From: Halanaerobium polyolivorans
GTDB lineage: Bacteria; Bacillota; Halanaerobiia; Halanaerobiales; Halanaerobiaceae
Assembly: GCF_020711195.1 (NCBI RefSeq)
Contig: NZ_JAJFAT010000001.1
Location: 220,617-284,616, forward strand
DNA length: 64,000 nt
Reading direction: 5' to 3'
In this document: in pieces, positions 54,405 to 63,095 of the stretch
How positions within the stretch are numbered: the stretch's first letter is position 1
Layout: each line of letters opens with the position of its first letter
Notes under the pieces: model-generated
What the model saw: only the letters and a program-made list of their open reading frames with translations
Database searches by the model: none
What the model was told of the DNA's origin: nothing
Program-made: the position numbers and the translations under genes

Positions 54405-55811
54405 TTAAAAAGGACCATATTGAATGAGGTGAGCAATTGTAACCAGCACCCCACCAGCTGCAAGCCAAATTAGCAATAAAGGCATAAACCATTTAGCCCA
54501 TTTCTCCCAACCTACTCCAGCCAGTCCCAAACCTGCCATAAAATAGCCTGAAGTTGGAGACCAGATATTTGTAAATCCATCCCCTAATTGATAAGCAAGA
54601 ACAGCAGTTTGTCTGGAAACACCTACTAAATCTGAAAGAGGTGACATAATTGGCATTGTTAAAGCTGCCTGACCACTTCCAGAAGGAACTATGATATTTA
54701 AAAGGCTCTGGAAAAAATACATGCCAAGGGCAGAAAAATATGAAGGTAGTCCTTCTATTGCATTAGAGACAGAAAACAATATTGTATCTATAATATTACC
54801 ATCATTTAATACAACTAATATAGCCCTGGCTACACCAACGATAATTGCTGCCATTGTTAAATCTCTTGCTCCTTCAACAAAGGATTCTGCAGTCCCATTG
54901 ACACCTAGTTTACCTATTAAACCTGAGGCTATACCAATCCCAAGGAATAGGGCAGATATTTCTGTTATATACCATCCGTATTGAGTTACACCCCAGATTA
55001 ATATTAAAAAACCAATAATAACAACAGCTAGAACATGTTTGTGGTGGTTTTCTAATTTATCAAATTCAGAAATATCAACTGAGTGACTTCTCTTTTGATC
55101 TTCTTCATACATTGGGCTTAATTCAGGATTTTCCTTTATTTTGGCTGCATATCTATATACAAAAGCAACTGCAATTCCAGTGATCACAAACCAAACACCT
55201 ATTCTAAATCCCATCCCTGAAAAAATTGGCAGTTCAGCTATTCCTTGAGCTATACCTATTGTAAAAGGGTTCATAAATGCACCTGCAAAACCTGCTCCAG
55301 CTCCAATTAAAACAACTGCAACCCCTGTCAGCGAATCAAAACCTAAGGCAATTGCCAGTGGAACCATAGCCGGAATAAATACTAAGGTTTCTTCAGCCAT
55401 ACCTAAAGTTGAACCACCTAAGGCAAAAACGCCCATAATGGCTGGAATTATAATCTTCTCTCTTCCCTCTAAGATTCTGGTTAATGAAGCTATCCCAGCA
55501 TCAACAGCTCCAGTTTTAGAAATAATCCCAAAGGCTCCACCAACTATAAATATAAAGAATATTATAAATCCTACCTCATTTAAACCCTGAGGAATAGATT
55601 TCAAAACACCAAAAAAGCCAACTGGTGTTCTTTCTACTACCTGATAAGAAACTGGATCAATAACCTCTCTTCCCTCTACTACTACTCGCTCATATGAACC
55701 TGGAGTCACGATATAAGTTGAAAGAGCGGCTAGTAAAATAATTGCAAATAGTAAAACCAATACATGTGGAAACCTTTCAGCAAATCCTACTCTCTTCTTT
55801 TGACTACTCAT
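54405..55811 (-). CDS. YfcC/C4-dicarboxylate anaerobic carrier-family transporter
   Basis: The 468-residue protein has about 12 helices. It starts FPHVLVLLFAIILLAALSTYI and contains GGAFGIISKTGAVDAG, GMAEETLVFIPAMVPLAIAL and FFQSLLNIIVPSGSGQAALTM. The latter is the conserved re-entrant motif of the DcuC/YfcC (PF03606) family. Members are secondary carriers of carboxylates or basic amino acids and peptides. It lies 55 bases after a D-aminoacylase gene, so N-acyl or D-amino acids are candidate substrates. GGAGGAAAATAACT precedes the ATG. Confidence 0.88.
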   Translation of the reverse strand: MSSQKKRVGFAERFPHVLVLLFAIILLAALSTYIVTPGSYERVVVEGREVIDPVSYQVVERTPVGFFGVLKSIPQGLNEVGFIIFFIFIVGGAFGIISKTGAVDAGIASLTRILEGREKIIIPAIMGVFALGGSTLGMAEETLVFIPAMVPLAIALGFDSLTGVAVVLIGAGAGFAGAFMNPFTIGIAQGIAELPIFSGMGFRIGVWFVITGIAVAFVYRYAAKIKENPELSPMYEEDQKRSHSVDISEFDKLENHHKHVLAVVIIGFLILIWGVTQYGWYITEISALFLGIGIASGLIGKLGVNGTAESFVEGARDLTMAAIIVGVARAILVVLNDGNIIDTILFSVSNAIEGLPSYFSALGMYFFQSLLNIIVPSGSGQAALTMPIMSPLSDLVGVSRQTAVLAYQLGDGFTNIWSPTSGYFMAGLGLAGVGWEKWAKWFMPLLLIWLAAGGVLVTIAHLIQYGPF

Positions 55812-55866
55812 TAGTTATTTTCCTCCTTTGATCTTTTTATATTGATTGAATTAAAAAAATAAATAG

Positions 55867-57219
55867 CTATAACTTTATTATTTCGGCAGATCTTTTCCCG
55901 GTTAATTTAGATTGCTGCACAATCTCAACCCCTTTGATTAATACATGATTAATTCCTGTGGGGGCTTTAGTCGGCTCTTCGAAAGTTGCATTATCTTTAA
56001 TTTTAGCAAAGTCAAAGATAGTTAAATCTGCATCATAACCTGCTTTAATTCTCCCTTTTTGTTTAAGCCCTATTCTTTTAGCAGGCAGATAACTCATCTT
56101 TTTAACAGCATCTTTTAAGCTTATTTGCTTTTCTTCTCTAACATATTTTGCTATTACACGGGGGAAAGTACCAGCTGAGCGGGGATGGCCCTGACCATTA
56201 TTAAGCAGTCCATCACTTGCAATCATCAGCAGCGGGTTTTGAATAGCTTCTACTATCTCCTCTTCATCCATTGCAGAAACAGCTACTAGGGTGTCGACTT
56301 CATTTTTTCGCAAATATTTGAAGATTTCTTCAGTGCATTTATGTCCTTTATATTTGCCTTCTAAAATCTTAACTGCTTGATAATTAATTCCCCAGTTTTT
56401 AAAACATCCTGGATCAAAAACTGCACTACCAATATAGCTGCTGAAAGCATCATAGGGATAAATATCAGCCATTAAATCAACCCCTGCTTTATTGGCCTGC
56501 TCAATCATCTTTAAGGCCTCAGTTGTTTGCCCATAAGCCGTACAGCTACCTAAATGAGATATTTGTATTTTTTGTCCTGTTTCTCTGGAAATAATAATCA
56601 GTTCTGCTATTGATTCTAAAGCACGTAAAGAATCAAATCTATAATGAGCTGTAACTAAACGATCAGGATATTCTGCAATAAGCTCAGAAAGCTCAATCAT
56701 TTCCTTAGTGCTTATTCCAGGAGTATATTCTAAACCAAAAGAAAGTCCTAAACTACCTGCTTCTAAATCTTCTTTTAGGAGCCTTTTGATTTCTTTAAAT
56801 TTAGAGCCTGAAATATCTTTGTAATTATCTTTCACACCTGCTTTTTCTCTTAAACTACCATAACCACTTAAACTCAAATAATTAATTAAAGGCTTCTTTT
56901 TTTCTAATTCATCAAAATAATTTGATAAATTTTGAGAACTAAAACCACAATTTCCTCCTACTGCTGTGGTAACCCCCATTAAAACTATAGTTTTAAATAC
57001 ATCAAATTCAATCTTATTATTTATTAATTTGTCTTCATGAATATGAATATCTATAAAACCAGGACTTATATATTGACCTTCTGCATTGATTTCTTTTTTG
57101 GCAGCCATATCATTTTGGCTTAATTTAGCAATTTTACCATCTTTTAGAGATATATTTGTTTTAGCTTTCCCCTCTATGGGATCAATAATTATCCCATTTT
57201 TTATTAGGAGATCATACAA
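55867..57219 (-). CDS. N-acyl-D-amino-acid deacylase-like amidohydrolase
   Basis: The 450-residue TIM-barrel metal hydrolase has PGFIDIHIHEDKL with the H-x-H site, VTTAVGGNCGFS with a Cys at the carbamate-like position, VTAHYRFDS, IQISHLGSCT and MIASDGLLNNGQGHPRSAG. The H-P-R-x-x-G-T-F-P end is typical of D-aminoacylases. They free D-amino acids from N-acyl forms. YPYDAFSSYIGS supplies a further signature. AGGAGG at correct spacing supports TTG 57219 rather than GTG 57228. The transporter gene follows at once. Confidence 0.87.
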   Translation of the reverse strand: MYDLLIKNGIIIDPIEGKAKTNISLKDGKIAKLSQNDMAAKKEINAEGQYISPGFIDIHIHEDKLINNKIEFDVFKTIVLMGVTTAVGGNCGFSSQNLSNYFDELEKKKPLINYLSLSGYGSLREKAGVKDNYKDISGSKFKEIKRLLKEDLEAGSLGLSFGLEYTPGISTKEMIELSELIAEYPDRLVTAHYRFDSLRALESIAELIIISRETGQKIQISHLGSCTAYGQTTEALKMIEQANKAGVDLMADIYPYDAFSSYIGSAVFDPGCFKNWGINYQAVKILEGKYKGHKCTEEIFKYLRKNEVDTLVAVSAMDEEEIVEAIQNPLLMIASDGLLNNGQGHPRSAGTFPRVIAKYVREEKQISLKDAVKKMSYLPAKRIGLKQKGRIKAGYDADLTIFDFAKIKDNATFEEPTKAPTGINHVLIKGVEIVQQSKLTGKRSAEIIKL

Positions 57220-57256
57220 ATAAACCACCTCCTTTTTCTAATCATTTTAATTTATG

Positions 57257-58057
57257 CTAAAGAATAAATTTTTCTATATATTCTGCGACTCCATCTTCAT
57301 TATTTGAAGCAGTAATATAATCAGCAGCATCTCTTAATATTTTTTCTCCACTAGAGACAGCTACTCCAACCCCAGCATATTCAATCATCTCTAAATCATT
57401 ATTTCTATCTCCAATAGCAGTGAGCTGCTCAGAATTAAGTCCTAATAAATCTACTAATACCTTTAAGGCATTACCCTTTGAAACACTTTTATCCATAATA
57501 TCAATACAATCTATTATAGATCTTTTGAACTTTAATCTATCAGAATACTTTTCACTTAAATGATTAAATATTTTCTCAGTTTCTTCAAGATTTTTTTCTA
57601 TTATTAATAATTTAGTAGATTCTTGATCAAAAATCTTCTCAAGATTATCTTCTACTATAGTTGGTTCTACCCCCATCAATTCCTTATAATATTGCCTTTC
57701 TTCACAATCTTTATTGCAAAATATTTGATCTTTTAAATAGATATTTAAATACAAATCATTTGCTTTAACATAATCTAAAATCTCATAGCTTATCTCTAAT
57801 TCAACAGGAGAATGTTTAATAATTTTATCCTTTTTAATATCTTTGATTAAAGCACCATTATATGTAATGAGATAACTATCTAGCTCTAATTCTTTAATAT
57901 ATTTCACTGCTGCAGAATTGGGCCTCCCAGTTGCTATTACTACCTCTACTCCTTTTGCTCTAACTTTTTTTATAGCTTCTTTATTCCTAGAAGATATAGT
58001 TAAATCGTCTCTTAATAAAGTTCCATCTAAATCTAAAGCCAACAGTTTAGTCGTCAA
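57257..58057 (-). CDS. Cof-type HAD phosphatase
   Basis: The 266-residue protein has motif I LLALDLDGTLLRDD, motif II VVIATGRPN, motif III Lys in KSVSKGNALKVLVDLL and motif IV TAIGDRNNDLEMIEYAG. A C2B cap lies between residues about 85 and 190. Enzymes of this group dephosphorylate sugar phosphates, nucleotides or flavin and PLP phosphates. The substrate is not predictable. GGAG at eight bases chooses TTG 58057. It is upstream of the D-aminoacylase by 37 bases, so it may be the first gene of that operon. Confidence 0.9.
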   Translation of the reverse strand: MTTKLLALDLDGTLLRDDLTISSRNKEAIKKVRAKGVEVVIATGRPNSAAVKYIKELELDSYLITYNGALIKDIKKDKIIKHSPVELEISYEILDYVKANDLYLNIYLKDQIFCNKDCEERQYYKELMGVEPTIVEDNLEKIFDQESTKLLIIEKNLEETEKIFNHLSEKYSDRLKFKRSIIDCIDIMDKSVSKGNALKVLVDLLGLNSEQLTAIGDRNNDLEMIEYAGVGVAVSSGEKILRDAADYITASNNEDGVAEYIEKFIL

Positions 58058-58196
58058 TTTAATCACTCCATTTATATTTATTATTTAAAATATTATAATT
58101 TATTCTCTTAGATTATAAAGCTAGATATTTAATTGGACAAAAAGCTTATTTTTAGTTAAAATAAAAATGAGAATTTTTAAAAAAGGGGGAATCAAA

Positions 58197-58391
58197 ATGG
58201 CTGACTGCAAAAATTTTAATAATAATAAAGACATGTGCAACTGTACTTACACCTGCTCTAAAAAAGGTTACTGCTGTGAATGTCTGCATTATCACCGTAA
58301 AAGAGGTGAATTGCCAGCCTGTTATTTTAGTGCAGATGCCGAAAAAACTTATGACCGCAGCATAGATCATTTTGTGCAGCTTAATTCTTAA
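58197..58391 (+). CDS. DUF6485 cysteine-rich small protein
   Basis: The 64-residue protein begins [10 protein letters not shown] and has [20 protein letters not shown], then [21 protein letters not shown]. Nine Cys and two His in 50 residues suggest a zinc or Fe-S binding role. The motif C-N-C-T-Y-x-C-S-x-x-G-x-C-C-E-C-L-x-Y-H is the family hallmark in anaerobes. Its function is unknown. ATG 58197 follows AAAAGGGGGAATCAAA. It has its own terminator. The frame upstream to 58167 is not needed. Confidence 0.85.
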   Translation: MADCKNFNNNKDMCNCTYTCSKKGYCCECLHYHRKRGELPACYFSADAEKTYDRSIDHFVQLNS

Positions 58392-58416
58392 ATAAAATCA
58401 GAGATTTAAAGCTTTG

Positions 58417-58445
58417 ATGCCCTAATTTGATTAGGGCATTTTTTA
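58417..58445 (+). terminator. Terminator of the DUF6485 gene
   Basis: ATGCCCTAAT pairs with ATTAGGGCAT around TTG, followed by TTTTTTA. It overlaps the end of the converging DUF1385 gene. Confidence 0.9.
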
Positions 58446-59189
58446 TATAAAATCATCTCCTTCTTCCTCCAGTAATATATATAAAGCTTTTTCCGCGGCA
58501 ATAATTTGTTTTTGATCAGGTTTTTTTGCAACAAATCTCTGAATAATAGTCACGATAAAAAGTAAACTATCAGGTGTATATTTCATTGCTTCATAGGCAA
58601 GCCCGATATATAAAAGCTGACGAATAAACAAATTAAATTCAAAACCTAATAAACTCCCAATTATTTGAAAGAGTAAAAAATAAAAGATAAAGTTACTGCC
58701 ACAACTTTTATGAATACGTGAATAGTCTTTTATTTGACCCTTACAGTCGTTTTCATAGTAATTTACTGCCATATGCTCTGCTCCATGAAATTTTAAAACT
58801 TCAGAAATATTATTACGAAAATAAAAGATCAAAAACAAAGGCAGCATAAAATAGCTAATTAAAAATACAGCTCTATAAGTACTGATCTCTCCATTACCAC
58901 CAAACCAAAATACTAAATCAAAAAGTATTATTAAAAATATAAACCAGTATTTTATTGGGTTTTTCAAAACCTCTTTTAAAAATACCCAGAGGGCAATTAA
59001 AATACTTAAAATACCCCTTATTACAGGAATCTTTTTTAATATATGAGCTTTTTTTATCTTTTTAGATCTCTTAATATTAACTTTTAAATCTCCAGTTTTA
59101 TCATAATAAGCTTTAACAGCTTTTTTGCTGTTCATAAGTTGAACCCCATTACTATAAGCTCTTCCACCAATACTTTCTTTTTTATTCAT
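58443..59189 (-). CDS. DUF1385 (YqhQ-like) membrane protein
   Basis: The 248-residue protein has the family signatures IGGRAYSNGVQLMN at the start, PVIRGILSILIALWVFLKE, then LKFHGAEHMAVNYYEN and HKSCGSNFIFYFLLFQ. It has four or five helices. The family is widespread in Firmicutes and has been linked to spore or metal-dependent membrane processes only by neighbourhood. The HGAEH motif may bind metal. AGGAGATTTTAA precedes the ATG. Single-gene unit. Confidence 0.9.
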   Translation of the reverse strand: MNKKESIGGRAYSNGVQLMNSKKAVKAYYDKTGDLKVNIKRSKKIKKAHILKKIPVIRGILSILIALWVFLKEVLKNPIKYWFIFLIILFDLVFWFGGNGEISTYRAVFLISYFMLPLFLIFYFRNNISEVLKFHGAEHMAVNYYENDCKGQIKDYSRIHKSCGSNFIFYFLLFQIIGSLLGFEFNLFIRQLLYIGLAYEAMKYTPDSLLFIVTIIQRFVAKKPDQKQIIAAEKALYILLEEEGDDFI

Positions 59190-59239
59190 TTAAAATCTCC
59201 TCAGATTAGAAAAATTTTAGAAAATAATATCAAAATTCA

Positions 59240-59860
59240 CTAAGAAATTTCTGCTGCAACCCTAACAGGTGCTCCAGAAGTTTTAACTTTTAAAGGAAAA
59301 ATTAATAATTTAAATTCTTTAAAACCAAGTAGTTTATCTAAATTACAGAGATTCTCTAAAATTAAAATATCTTTTTCAAATAATATTTTATGAATCTCAT
59401 AAGGTGATTTATCTGGAGAGGGCATATCAAAAGCAAGAATATTAATTTCTTTTTCAGCCAAAAACTCAGCTAAACCTCTGCTTATTAAAGGGTGATCATG
59501 ATAATATTCTTCACTATTAAATTTCTCAGCAAAACCTGTATAGAATATAACGATATCATCTTTTTTAATCAGTTCTTCATAAATACTTTTATATTCTATA
59601 ACTCTTTCACCTTTAGCATAAATTAGTTTTGCTGGCCCAGATAGTTTATTTAATGATAGATCACTAACAGCATAGTTGCTGTTGATCATATGCATTGGTA
59701 AATCAATATGAGTTCCAACATGCATCCCCATACTTAAATTATGATTTGTATATTCATCTTTTTCTAAATCTCGATCTTTTTCTAAGTTAACTTTTCTATC
59801 CCCAGGATAAACAGGCATATCAGTTCTAATTTCATGACTTAAATCAACTAATTTCTTCAT
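59240..59860 (-). CDS. Cyclase-family hydrolase (arylformamidase-like)
   Basis: The 206-residue protein has VDLSHEIRTDMPVYPGD and the metal motif MHVGTHIDLPMHMI (H-x-G-T-H-x-D-x-P-x-H), with a later LAFDMPSPDKSPYEIHKILF. This is the PF04199 cyclase/kynurenine formamidase fold, a Mn or Zn amidohydrolase. No tryptophan-catabolic genes are near, so the substrate is open: formamides, lactams or other cyclic amides. AAAGGGGAATTTT precedes the ATG. Confidence 0.88.
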   Translation of the reverse strand: MKKLVDLSHEIRTDMPVYPGDRKVNLEKDRDLEKDEYTNHNLSMGMHVGTHIDLPMHMINSNYAVSDLSLNKLSGPAKLIYAKGERVIEYKSIYEELIKKDDIVIFYTGFAEKFNSEEYYHDHPLISRGLAEFLAEKEINILAFDMPSPDKSPYEIHKILFEKDILILENLCNLDKLLGFKEFKLLIFPLKVKTSGAPVRVAAEIS

Positions 59861-60003
59861 AAAATTCCCCTTTACAAATCTAAAATAAATTAAATTCTTC
59901 TTAATAATAATTATTAAAATTTATTATATCAGAAATTTGAAGTAATTTAAATACAAGGAAAGTATTCATAGACAAATATTGTTAAGATAATTTGCTATAT
60001 AGC

Positions 60004-60032
60004 TTGACAGAGCTAGTAATATTTCTTATAAT
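60004..60032 (+). promoter_or_regulatory. nadE promoter
   Basis: TTGACA (60004-60009), 17 bases and TATAAT (60027-60032): both hexamers are exact consensus. The gene starts 61 bases later. Confidence 0.85.
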
Positions 60033-60092
60033 TTTTGATGGATTTGTTAATCATAATCAATATCTATTCAATTTTGGGAGGTATTAATATTA

Positions 60093-60884
60093 ATGATTGA
60101 TGAAGATCTGAGTGAGGAAATTCAGGAATGGATGAAAAAGGAAGTTAAAAAAAGAGATGCTGATGGTGTTGTCATTGGATTAAGTGGAGGAATTGACTCT
60201 TCTGTTGTTGCAGCTTTAAGCAAAAAGGCATTCCCAGAAAACACATTAGGGGTTATGCTGCCGGCAAATGGAACAATTTCTAAAGATGTGGAATATGCAG
60301 AAATGCTCGCTGATAAATTTGACATTGAAACTTTAAAAGTTAATATGGATGATATTAACAGACCACTTGAAAACAGGTTAAAGGATATAGAAATTGATGG
60401 TGTAGAAAGAGAATACTGGCCACAAACTAAAATTCCAACCCCTAATCCAGCTGAACAAAATATTCAAACCCGTTTAAGAATGATGACACTCTATTATATA
60501 GCAGAAAAAATGAATTATGTAGTTATGGGTACTAGTAATAAAAGTGAAATCAAAACAGGTTATTATACTCTTTATGGTGATGGTGCCACAGATATGAGGC
60601 CAATTGGTGATTTAACTAAAACAGAAGTCTGGGAATTAGCCAAAGAATTAGAAGTACCACAAGAGATAATAAATCGTCCCCCTACTGGTGGTTGTAGAGG
60701 TGATGAAAGTGATAGAGATGAAAAAGAATTTGGAATTAGTTATGAGAAATTTGATCGAATCTATAAAGAAATGAGCAATGGCAATGATTTGAGCAAATTT
60801 GATGAAAGTGATGTTGCCAGGGTGGAAGAATTGATTGATAGTGCAAAAAATAAAGAAAAAACTCCTATTTTCCAATTGAATTGA
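60093..60884 (+). CDS. nadE: NH3-dependent NAD synthetase
   Basis: The 263-residue protein has the pyrophosphatase P-loop GLSGGIDSSVVAALSKK, GTSNKSEIKTGYYTLYGDG and RPIGDLTKTEVWELAKEL. It lacks the glutaminase domain, so it uses free ammonia. It amidates deamido-NAD to NAD with ATP. The region RPPTGGCRGDESDRDEKEFG is the usual flexible loop. GGGAGGTATT precedes the ATG. The promoter is exact consensus. It converges on the macro-domain operon. Confidence 0.95.
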   Translation: MIDEDLSEEIQEWMKKEVKKRDADGVVIGLSGGIDSSVVAALSKKAFPENTLGVMLPANGTISKDVEYAEMLADKFDIETLKVNMDDINRPLENRLKDIEIDGVEREYWPQTKIPTPNPAEQNIQTRLRMMTLYYIAEKMNYVVMGTSNKSEIKTGYYTLYGDGATDMRPIGDLTKTEVWELAKELEVPQEIINRPPTGGCRGDESDRDEKEFGISYEKFDRIYKEMSNGNDLSKFDESDVARVEELIDSAKNKEKTPIFQLN

Positions 60885-60904
60885 TAATTAATTAATATAA
60901 AGAA

Positions 60905-60934
60905 GCCGGGGAACATAACATTCACTTCCCCGGC
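60905..60934. terminator. Bidirectional terminator after nadE
   Basis: GCCGGGGAA pairs with TTCCCCGGC around a 12-base loop. It sits between nadE and a converging gene. It is the most GC-rich stem in the window. Confidence 0.8.
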
Positions 60935-60947
60935 CTTTGATATATAT

Positions 60948-61538
60948 TTACTCATCAAATGCTTTGAAAATTTTTAAGTTTTTAAAATAATTAATATCAT
61001 ATGGTGATTCTTCTGTAAACATTATAGCTTTAATATATGCGATTACATAGACCTTTGTTGTACCACCATTTTCATCGATTTCATAACGACTTTGCTTAGA
61101 TCTGGATAAAATCACATAAGCATCTTCATCCTTTGTAAAAGGGTAAATGTAATTTTTATTTGAAAATATCTCTTCATCTTTAGCAAATGGTATATAATAG
61201 AATTTAGAATTAGTAAATTCAAAAGTAGCCATTTCTAGATTATCTACTATTTCTTTTAACTTTTGCTGGGTTAATTTTAACTCAATCCCTTTCATATATC
61301 CTTCATCATCTAAATCATTTTGAAATTCCTCAATAAAATCACCATTATTTAAAGCTTCTTTATAAGTTTTTTTAGGCCAATTTAATCTATTAAGCTGTAA
61401 ATAAATATTATCAATAGTATTATCAATATTTTGTTGTGAGATAGTTTCTTTTAATTTAAAGTGTTCATAATTACCACTGTAACTTTCTTTTAGATAAATA
61501 TATCCCATTTCACACTCTTGATCACAGGTAATGTCCAC
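60948..61538 (-). CDS. Unknown protein with DUF2283-like ends
   Basis: The 196-residue protein begins DITCDQECEMGYIYLKES, like the first strands of DUF2283 (Y-D-x-E-x-x-x-x-Y-I-x-L). After an insertion it has DDEGYMKGIELKLTQQKL, like the second DUF2283 half. The rest is unrecognised, with Tyr/Phe-rich strands (FEFTNSKFYYIPFAKDE, then YPFTKDEDAYVILSRSK). No signal or membrane helix. The GTG start follows GGGAGGGTTAAAA. It follows the macro-domain gene by 36 bases in one unit, so a partner role in ADP-ribose biology is possible but unproven. Confidence 0.6.
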   Translation of the reverse strand: MDITCDQECEMGYIYLKESYSGNYEHFKLKETISQQNIDNTIDNIYLQLNRLNWPKKTYKEALNNGDFIEEFQNDLDDEGYMKGIELKLTQQKLKEIVDNLEMATFEFTNSKFYYIPFAKDEEIFSNKNYIYPFTKDEDAYVILSRSKQSRYEIDENGGTTKVYVIAYIKAIMFTEESPYDINYFKNLKIFKAFDE

Positions 61539-61574
61539 TTTTAACCCTCCCTTGCTAAATAGTTTTCAACTAAA

Positions 61575-62117
61575 CTAATCAACTTCGAAAATTTTTTCAG
61601 CTCTATTTTTATAAATATTATAATCATGTTCATTATATAGGATAAATCTTATTAATTTAACACTGTTAAGCTCATCAATTTCATCTTTTATTGTCTGTAA
61701 TGCAACTACAGCAGCTTCTTCAATAGGATAATTAAAAGCTCCTGTTGAAATAGCAGGAAAAGCAAGTGATTCTATATTATTTTTTTCTGCAAGCTTTAAA
61801 CTATTTTGATAACATTTAGCGAGCAGTTTTGCTTCCGGTTTATCAACACCATAAACAGGTCCTAAAGTATGGATCACATAATCATTTTCTAGCTGATAGG
61901 CAGCTGTAATTACTGCTTCTCCGGGTTTGATAGGAGCTAAAGAGCTAGATTCTTTTTCAAGTTCTGGACCTGCTGCTCTGTGAATAACTCCTGCCACTCC
62001 TCCTCCCATTTTAAGTTCTGCATTGGCAGCATTAACAATGGCATCTAAATCAGCTTGCTTAACAATATCGCCCTGAATAAATTCTAGTTCAAGCTCAGAA
62101 ATTTTAATTTTATCCAT
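61575..62117 (-). CDS. Macro domain protein (ADP-ribose/OAADPR hydrolase type)
   Basis: The 180-residue protein has DAIVNAANAELKMGGGVAGVI with catalytic Asn/Asp and the GGGVAGVIHRAAG loop. YVIHTLGPVYG and LAFPAISTGAFNYP follow. This is the MacroD/YmdB subtype that removes mono-ADP-ribose from proteins or O-acetyl-ADP-ribose. It matches family length. AAAGGAGGT precedes the ATG. It is the first gene of a two-gene unit and lies opposite nadE, which makes the NAD that ADP-ribosylation consumes. Confidence 0.93.
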   Translation of the reverse strand: MDKIKISELELEFIQGDIVKQADLDAIVNAANAELKMGGGVAGVIHRAAGPELEKESSSLAPIKPGEAVITAAYQLENDYVIHTLGPVYGVDKPEAKLLAKCYQNSLKLAEKNNIESLAFPAISTGAFNYPIEEAAVVALQTIKDEIDELNSVKLIRFILYNEHDYNIYKNRAEKIFEVD

Positions 62118-62343
62118 ATTTAGATACCTCCTTTAATTTCTATTACACTGATAATAATGCTTTGATTTTTTTATATCTATTTTTTATATTCTATAATTAT
62201 TAACTTTCTCCTGCCTGAGTTCAAGAACATTATTAAAGCTGAAACTAATTTGATTTTGGTTAAATCTTTACTTGTAATTTTTTTAAATTAATAATAATAT
62301 CTAGATAAAGTAGAATGGAATTTTCAAAGGGGACTTAACAAAA

Positions 62344-63012
62344 ATGAAAATCATAAAAGATATAAAAGCCGAATTAAAAAATATAGTTCTCAGTAGAACT
62401 TTTGATACAATTTTACCTCCCTTGATCTTTGCCTTGGTCAATAATTTTTTTAATCTCAATTATGCCTTAATTCTGGCAATTTTTACTGCCTTAGCCTTAA
62501 TTTTGAAAAGGTTTATCAAAAAAGAAAATTGGAAATACTCTTGGGGCGGTTTATTTATAGTACTTTTTGCCTCTGCTCTCACTTTATTAACAGATAATGC
62601 AAGCAGCTATTTTCTTCCGGCCATCTTTAGTAGTTCTATACTGCTTATTATTACCCTAACTTCTATAATTTTAGGCAAGCCAATAGCTGCCTGGGCAAGT
62701 CACATCTCAAGATCTTGGCCTTTAGCATGGTTTTGGAGAAAAGATATTAAGCCTGCTTATCAAGAAGTTAGCATTTTTTGGGCAATATTTATTGCTTTAA
62801 GATTAATTATTCAAATAATATTATTTCAATCTGCAAGCCCCTTGTTTTTAGCCTGGGCAAATATTTTGCTTGGCTGGCCATTTACAATAACAATTTTAAT
62901 TATTAGTTATATTTATGGACTTTGGAGGCTTAAAAATTTAGGTGGCCCAGGAGTTGAAGAATTTAAAAATGATAAAAATCCTCCCTGGGAAGGACAGAAA
63001 AAAGGATTTTAA
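62344..63012 (+). CDS. DUF3159-type membrane protein
   Basis: The 222-residue protein has six helices and a family-like stretch, GKPIAAWASHISRSWPLAWF, with basic loops. IFWAIFIALRLIIQIILFQ and WANILLGWPFTITILII follow. The C-terminus is a soluble tail (GPGVEEFKNDKNPPWEGQKKGF). DUF3159 (PF11361) proteins occur in actinobacteria and halophiles. No function is known. AAAGGGG precedes the ATG. It has its own terminator. Confidence 0.7.
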   Translation: MKIIKDIKAELKNIVLSRTFDTILPPLIFALVNNFFNLNYALILAIFTALALILKRFIKKENWKYSWGGLFIVLFASALTLLTDNASSYFLPAIFSSSILLIITLTSIILGKPIAAWASHISRSWPLAWFWRKDIKPAYQEVSIFWAIFIALRLIIQIILFQSASPLFLAWANILLGWPFTITILIISYIYGLWRLKNLGGPGVEEFKNDKNPPWEGQKKGF

Positions 63013-63017
63013 AAGTC

Positions 63018-63043
63018 AAACCCCGAATTAAAATTCGGGGTTT
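63018..63043 (+). terminator. Terminator of the DUF3159 gene
   Basis: AAACCCCGAATT pairs with AATTCGGGGTTT around AA. It lies just after the stop and can serve both directions. Confidence 0.85.
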
Positions 63044-63095
63044 AACTGATTAACTATGATCATTTAAAAAGCAATAGCTAATAGCTTATAAATGA

